Assembly: GCA_012295275.1 (NCBI GenBank)
Contig: CM022665.1
Location: 26,054,446-26,066,945, forward strand
Length of the DNA stretch: 12,500 nucleotides
Origin: Chrysomallon squamiferum
Lineage: Eukaryota; Mollusca; Gastropoda; Neomphalida; Peltospiridae
Reading direction: 5' to 3'
Shown here: piece after piece, positions 8,100 to 12,500 of the stretch
Numbering within the stretch: position 1 is the stretch's first letter
Layout of the letters: every line of letters starts with the position of its first letter
The notes under the pieces: generated by a model
Told to the model about the DNA's origin: nothing
Seen by the model: only the letters and a program-made list of their open reading frames with translations
Databases searched by the model: none
Translations under genes and position numbers: made by a program

Positions 8100-8107
8100 C
8101 TTTTATA
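8100..8107 (-). promoter_or_regulatory. TATA box of gene B
   Basis: TATAAAAG on the minus strand, 94 nt upstream of the ATG at 8013, at the same offset as in gene A. It implies transcription starting near 8076. Confidence 0.6.
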
Positions 8108-8137
8108 TCATTTTCATACCTTATCTCTTTATGTACA

Positions 8138-8145
8138 TGACGTAA
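8138..8145 (-). promoter_or_regulatory. CRE/bZIP-like TTACGTCA element, gene B promoter
   Basis: Identical TTACGTCA at the same offset from the TATA box and ATG as in gene A. Just upstream, identity between the two promoters falls away sharply. Confidence 0.4.
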
Positions 8146-8146
8146 A

Positions 8147-9039
8147 ACTGTTATCTCCTAAAACGCAGCTGTATTAATTCCTAACATTGTTTCGTGAGTC
8201 GTGAAAATTGCATGGATCTTTCACAGACAGATAAGAAATAAATTCCACTGTTATCAATTCTTCCAAAAACTCACACAGTTCAAAAGTTCTTTCAAGTGAA
8301 TAAAGTTCATGGCTTTCCAGATATGACAGGCAAAGGTCTAAATGAAATATCTACGTTAATTAAGCTTTGAATTTAGTTACATTTCACGAGTAAGTATCGT
8401 ATGTACATGCTGAGTATATAAGAACATAAATCTTTTGTTTCGAAAAATATTCAAGAATACAAGTCCAAGAAAATGGACCATCCAAGCATTTATATATTTT
8501 AAAATATGTTAGTGTTAATTGCTTCGTGAAAAGAAACAAAACTTTAAAATCCAAATAGATTTTAATATCCTATTTATTAATAAAATCAGAATTTTAAATG
8601 ATTAAGCACGAAAAATTTAGAGTAATTAAATTCATTAAGTTAATGTCCCCTGTGTGTGTATGCATTAATCTTGCACAGTTACACAAAACAGTTGAATTTT
8701 ATTATTTAGTTTTTTAGTCAGATATTATGATGCAAAGCTATACTTCTGAATTGCGAGAATTATACAAAGTAAAATACTGGTGCTAGAATTAAGTATTTGA
8801 TTAGATATATGAATGTATATTGATTATCGTAATATTGATTTAATAATAACCTGCAATACAAACAAATACTCGTTATAAGGGAAGCAGACTAATAGAAGAA
8901 TTAGCTATAATAAGGATGAGACAACAAAAATATACTAATAAAATAAAATTATTTATTTAAAAATACGCACGAAAACAAGTGGATAAATAAATGTATAATT
9001 TATTTTCTATTTGTGAGAAAAATAACAAAACTTCGACAA
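8147..9039. other. Spacer between gene C terminator and gene B promoter, no gene seen
   Basis: AT-rich, comparatively poor in microsatellites. The first 80 bp keep weak similarity to the region upstream of gene A's promoter (CAGCTG and TCGTGAAA words in the same order). No exon with splice sites and no Cys-rich frame was found. Confidence 0.55.
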
Positions 9040-9114
9040 TATGTTCATAATAATTCTTTATTTCGTGAATTCATATTTCATTTCGACCATTTTGCTCATC
9101 GCTTATTTCCTTAC
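9040..9114 (-). other. Gene C terminal (3'UTR) exon with polyadenylation signal
   Basis: The minus strand from 9114 follows an ATTTTCAG acceptor and reaches AATAAA at 9057-9062, then GAACATATTGTC as in gene B. It lies only 163 bp beyond the end of exon 3, compared with 557 bp in gene B. Part of that difference is the 59-bp insertion and microsatellites in gene B. The left edge is approximate because the cleavage site cannot be seen. Confidence 0.5.
9057..9062 (-). terminator. AATAAA polyadenylation signal, gene C
   Basis: Canonical AATAAA on the minus strand (context CGAAATAAAG) about 55 nt into the probable terminal exon. A conserved GAACATATTGTC follows in both B and C. Confidence 0.55.
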
Positions 9115-9277
9115 CTGAAAATAAAATGAAACAAAATTAAAAATTAAAAATGAAAAAAAATAAACATTATCATAATCGTAATTCGTACGTCAGTCAGTAT
9201 ATTCATTATACAGTTATTAACAGCAAGCATTTAAAATTCGTTTAAATGTTTTAATTCTGTCGTTTAACATTACCTAC

Positions 9278-9483
9278 CTAACCAATAATTTGGTATCCAC
9301 ATGCGCAGTGGCCGTCGATGCAGTGCCAGTCGTGGACGCAGTGACAGCCGTGGCGGCCGGCGTCGTGTTGACAGTTGTGAGGAGTTCCAGAGCAGGCGGC
9401 TGCAACAATGTAAACATTTTGTTTTGTCTTAAGTTTTAGTTAAATTTCCTTAACATATTCTTTGATCATTGTCTGTTTTATTA

Positions 9484-9520
<37 letters not shown>

Positions 9521-9776
9521 GTCCACTGTATTTAGAACTGTATTACAAAAAAAATCACAATCAGTGTTTAATGACTGAAAGGAAAAAAACAAAAATATAA
9601 ATGAATGGAGTAATAAAGGGAACGGCAATCGAATAAAATGTGAAATTTCCATATCATATCAAAGAATAATAATAATAACAATAACAACAACACCACCAAT
9701 AATACACCAACCTCATTTATTGCTGCTGCTACAACCACTACAGCTACTACGAATACTACTACTACTATTATTACTA

Positions 9777-9850
<74 letters not shown>

Positions 9851-10161
9851 TTATTATTATTACTATACCACTACTACTACTACTATTATTCATGGTTGGA
9901 TTAACCATTAAACAAAATAAGCACATACTTACAGTATCAAGAGAAAAGGGGCACCACAAAAAACAAAATACAAAAAACAAAGGTTCCCCAGCCGCATAAT
10001 TTATTTTCCTAGTATCGGATTTGAGGTCGTGAAGATTTTGTACTTTAAAAAAGTAGCAGAAAACGTTTTAAGATTAAATAAGTGGCCAACAGTATGCACT
10101 ATTATCGCTTTGAAATAAAAGACGATTTATTTGTTTAAGAACGATCCTACTTCTACTACTA

Positions 10162-10194
<33 letters not shown>

Positions 10195-10310
10195 ATAATA
10201 ATAATAATAATAATAATAGTAATAACCAACATGATAAGCAGCTGGTAAATAAACAGATATACATTACCTATTAAAGCCACAAGACTAGCAAAAAAGAGAG
10301 TTATTTTCAT
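9278..10310 (-). CDS. Gene C: paralogue with signal exon and last Cys exon; exon 2 not found
   Basis: Exon 3 at 9278-9399 (122 bp) is about 92% identical to gene B's exon 3. It keeps the GTTGCAG acceptor, all seven Cys, seven His and the TAG stop; six residues differ. A candidate signal exon at 10268-10310 is exactly 43 bp like those of A and B. It encodes MKITLFFASLVALIG and ends in phase 1 at ATAG|GTAATG. The 868-bp interval holds two (CTA)n arrays and about 250 bp of unique DNA with no exon resembling exon 2. Splicing exon 1 directly to exon 3 stays in frame and gives a 54-residue one-domain peptide with seven Cys, an odd number for a disulfide-stabilised monomer. Exon 2 may have been lost, be too diverged to see, or be missing from the assembly. 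An ATG at 10318-10320 opens a short frame overlapping the start. A weak TATA-like GCATATAA lies at 10368-10375. Exon 3 is near certain; its link to exon 1 is moderate. Confidence 0.6.
9487..9519. repeat. (ATT)n microsatellite
   Basis: Eleven ATT units within the gene C interval between exon 3 and exon 1. Confidence 0.9.
9720..9892. repeat. (ACT)n triplet microsatellite inside gene C interval
   Basis: Starts with TGC/ACA/ACT variants. A nearly pure ACT array spans about 9781-9849, with ATT interruptions and a second short ACT run to 9886. The poly-Tyr and poly-Val frames over it are artefacts. Confidence 0.9.
10147..10225. repeat. (CTA)n then (ATA)n triplet microsatellite inside gene C interval
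   Basis: CTA units at 10147-10193 turn into ATA units to about 10225. It lies about 40 bp from the gene C signal exon donor and has the same unit as the array at 9720-9892. Confidence 0.9.
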
Positions 10311-10714
10311 TTTTCCTCATATGCGAGAACGAACAGGTAAAAAAAATAAAAATACAGGGTACATTTAGCATATAACAATTTAGTAACTGCAGATTTAAAA
10401 TATATTTAAATTCTGGCCTTCGTTCTTGGCCCAGAATAAATATAAAAATATCTGTGTATTTCCAAAACTGTAGCATGGTAATAATCGTATTTTTATTTCT
10501 ACAAAAATTCACATTTCATAAGAACCGTTTTTGTCGTTTTTAATCCTATACGCTATGTGTTTTCTTTAAATACGTTTTCATTTCCATTATACCCGTGCTT
10601 TGTTTCTTCAGTCACTTTCAAATTTCGGTTTGCTGCTAAGCATGATATTCATCTAATACAAAGTCGCTGTCATTCAATAACTAAACAGTAAGAAAAGCCA
10701 CAGAGTTTGTCTTT

Positions 10715-10900
10715 TACTGGTTTAGAATTTAGACATTTTGAAAGTATTTATTCTTTCTTCAAATCAGTACTGAATAATTATGCATTCATTTTCTCAGTGA
10801 TCCAAATATTAGTTTATTTCTGTGGATTTATTTCATCAGGAATTGTTGACATGGTATCTGAAGAACCAACCTACTGGTTTAGAGATTAAACATTTTGAAA
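10715..10900. repeat. 29-bp imperfect direct repeat
   Basis: TACTGGTTTAGA..TTA.ACATTTTGAAA occurs at 10715-10743 and 10872-10900 with 26 of 29 matching positions, 157 bp apart. No coding or element context was recognised. Confidence 0.6.
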
Positions 10901-11760
10901 TTTTGTATTTTTTTTTTTTCCCCCCCGTTTCTTGGGATTGTGTGCAGAACAGACACTCTGCTATTACATCAATGAACAAGTTCCATTATTTCAAATCAGA
11001 GAACATTGCTTATCACCATGGCCTTGAGAAAAAAAAAAAATCGAACAACATACCAGATATAATGTGAAGATAAAGACTGCAAGACTGTTTCTTCCCAAAC
11101 AGAAAGTCAAACATGACGTTTTCACGTACTTGCAAACAAGAAAGATTAAAAGTCAGTCAACGGTTCAGTGTCTAAATTCATGTAAAAAGAAGAACTTTCA
11201 ATTTCATTTTCATTTTCTTTTCTCTTTTTATTTTTCATCTTTTTTTTATATTGTTGTTGTTGTCATTGGTGTTATTTTTTTCTGGAGAGTTATGTCCCTT
11301 GCCAATAATCAATTTTAATTTTTATGACCTTTTCTGTTGAAAGCAATGGAATTTGAAAAAAAAAAAAAAAAATTTGTATGAATGTTTTGATAAACAGAAT
11401 ATAATTTTAAATAAACTTTTAGGCTAGTGTTACTGTTTGTCTTATATAGTAAATATTATTAAAAAAAAAAAAAAAAAAAAAAAAAATTAAGTCATAAGGT
11501 CCTAGAATCAATTATCATCTGAATGTAAAAAGGCGCCATTTGCAAATACTCACCTTAATTCTCCAATTCAAAGATGAATTGCATATTAAAATAACATTTC
11601 TGTGTAAATCCTGTTTTTTAAATTTAGCTTAACTGCTTTAACATAACTTTTGAAAATCACCAGATTTAATAATTCAAGTGATTCATTTTTAAGTAATAAA
11701 ACGAATTTAATATAATTCTAAAACTGAACTGATTCAAAAACAAAGTTCCACATGCTTTTG
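10901..11760. other. Gene-free AT-rich spacer
   Basis: Contains a T12/C7 junction near 10908-10926, A-rich runs at 11029-11040, 11356-11371 and a 26-A run at 11461-11486. No splice-bounded Cys-rich exon, RNA gene or promoter was recognised on either strand. Confidence 0.5.
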
Positions 11761-11762
11761 CT

Positions 11763-11896
11763 AATAAAAAATAAAAATAAAAATAAATTAAAATAAAATA
11801 AAATAAATAAATAAGTAAGTAAATAAATAAATAAATAAATAAATAAAATAAAATAAAATAAAATAAAATAAAATAAAATAAAATAAAATAAAATAG
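11763..11896. repeat. (AAAAT)n/(AAAT)n microsatellite
   Basis: AAAAT and AAAT units, with a short AAGT patch near 11812-11820, over about 135 bp. The Tyr/Phe/Leu-rich minus-strand frame there is an artefact. Confidence 0.9.
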
Positions 11897-12142
11897 ATAA
11901 AAAAATGTTTTTAAAAAACTGTGCACGAGAATGAAATCTCAGTTTTTATCTGTATTACTCAACTAAGATATTTTTTTTTTATTATTATTTTGCTATCAGT
12001 AACTTCGTGACAGCCAGAGATCCTTTCCCTACGTCATAGGTAACTTTACAATAACAACAACAACAACAACAACAACCAAAAAAAATTAGGATAACATGAT
12101 CGAATGAATGTTTGTTTTATTTATATTATATGTTAGATGTGA

Positions 12143-12173
<31 letters not shown>

Positions 12174-12500
12174 TTATCAGGTCAAAAAGGCCAGAGTTTT
12201 TTTTTTTTTTATTTTTTTTTTTAAACTTTATTTTTATTACCAGATTCTGGGTAATTATATCCCTTCTCAGTGATTGATTGTAACCAGTCAATCCAAAGGC
12301 TAATAAATGTTTAAAGTAAGTCACTGCAACAGAAATAAAATATGGATTTTATATTTCAGTGTATCTGATAACGTCTGTCAAAAGCTTTATAAATGATTAA
12401 TATTGGTGAAAATGTCTTTTGTAAGGATCCAAGAAAGATAACTCTAATCATCCTAGTAATCAGAAATATCGCAAATATCGCAGAAACAGTCGACCAAGAA
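11897..12500. other. Gene-free AT-rich end of window
   Basis: Holds a (CAA)n tract at 12047-12076, poly-T runs at 12143-12168 and 12198-12222, and a short AAATATCGC duplication at about 12464-12481. No further signal exon or Cys-rich exon of the cluster was found. Confidence 0.5.

Larger units (their letters stand above)
7956..8146. repeat. Near-identical duplicated 5' block, copy 2 (signal exon plus promoter of gene B)
   Basis: Partner of 1893-2083. The only difference within exon 1 is one synonymous base (GTC versus GTT class change near the signal-peptide Val codons); the other changes lie in the 5'UTR and between the TATA box and the TTACGTCA site. Confidence 0.85.

Noticed and set aside
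9720-9980. Poly-Tyr and poly-Val open frames on both strands
   Set aside because: They are translations of the ACT/CTA triplet array with no other protein character.
10950-10961. ACAGACACTCTG, also found in the 5'UTR of genes A and B
   Set aside because: The match stops at 12 bases with no TATA box or signal exon nearby, so it is not evidence of a fourth promoter.
11666-12324. Minus-strand frames at 11666-11926 and 12133-12324
   Set aside because: They translate AAAAT/AAAT units and poly-T runs; no initiation, splice or domain evidence.
1-12500. CRISPR arrays, bacterial operons, rRNA or tRNA genes
   Set aside because: The tandem repeats are simple microsatellites without spacers, and no Shine-Dalgarno-led gene, rRNA motif or tRNA A/B box pair was seen.

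Overview
The window looks like nuclear DNA of an animal, most likely a mollusc. It is strongly AT-rich and dense in microsatellites. It has short exons bounded by GT..AG introns, TATA boxes, AATAAA polyadenylation signals and a degenerate CCCTAA (TTAGGG) telomere-type block. A 59-bp insertion at 6842-6900 resembles, from memory, a dispersed mollusc repeat. Nothing looks bacterial, and almost all long open frames are translated microsatellites.

The real content is a tandem cluster of small secreted cysteine-rich peptide genes, all on the minus strand. Their exons are only 43, 123 and 122 bp, so simple ORF calling misses them. Gene B (7001-8013) is complete: signal exon, first Cys domain, second Cys domain with stop, and a probable 3'UTR exon with AATAAA at 6394-6399. 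Gene A (217-1950) has the signal exon and first Cys exon; its last exon lies beyond the left edge. Gene C (9278-10310) has a last exon about 92% identical to gene B's and a divergent 43-bp signal exon, but no recognisable first Cys exon between them. The spacing C-x5-C-x4-C-x7-C-x4-C-x1-C, a six-Cys module followed by a second Cys module, resembles the oyster cvSI serine-protease-inhibitor family (MEROPS I84) by memory; no alignment was run.

Layout: 1-216 is intron of gene A with (ATT)n/(ATTT)n; 217-1950 gene A; 1951-2083 its 5'UTR and promoter; 2084-4370 repeat-rich spacer with an interstitial telomere-like block flanked by (CATA)n; 4371-5600 less repetitive DNA holding a decayed coding fragment (4878-5171) and a 14-bp-arm hairpin (5229-5264); 5600-6380 spacer; 6380-8146 gene B with its promoter; 8147-9050 spacer; 9050-10310 gene C; 10311-12500 gene-free AT-rich DNA.

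The most interesting signal is the mosaic relationship among the paralogues. Genes A and B are about 97% identical, without indels, over 191 bp of signal exon, 5'UTR and core promoter, yet only about 63% identical in exon 2. Genes B and C are about 92% identical in exon 3 but about 51% in exon 1. This fits gene conversion or exon-wise exchange combined with fast divergence of the first mature domain. All percentages are hand counts.
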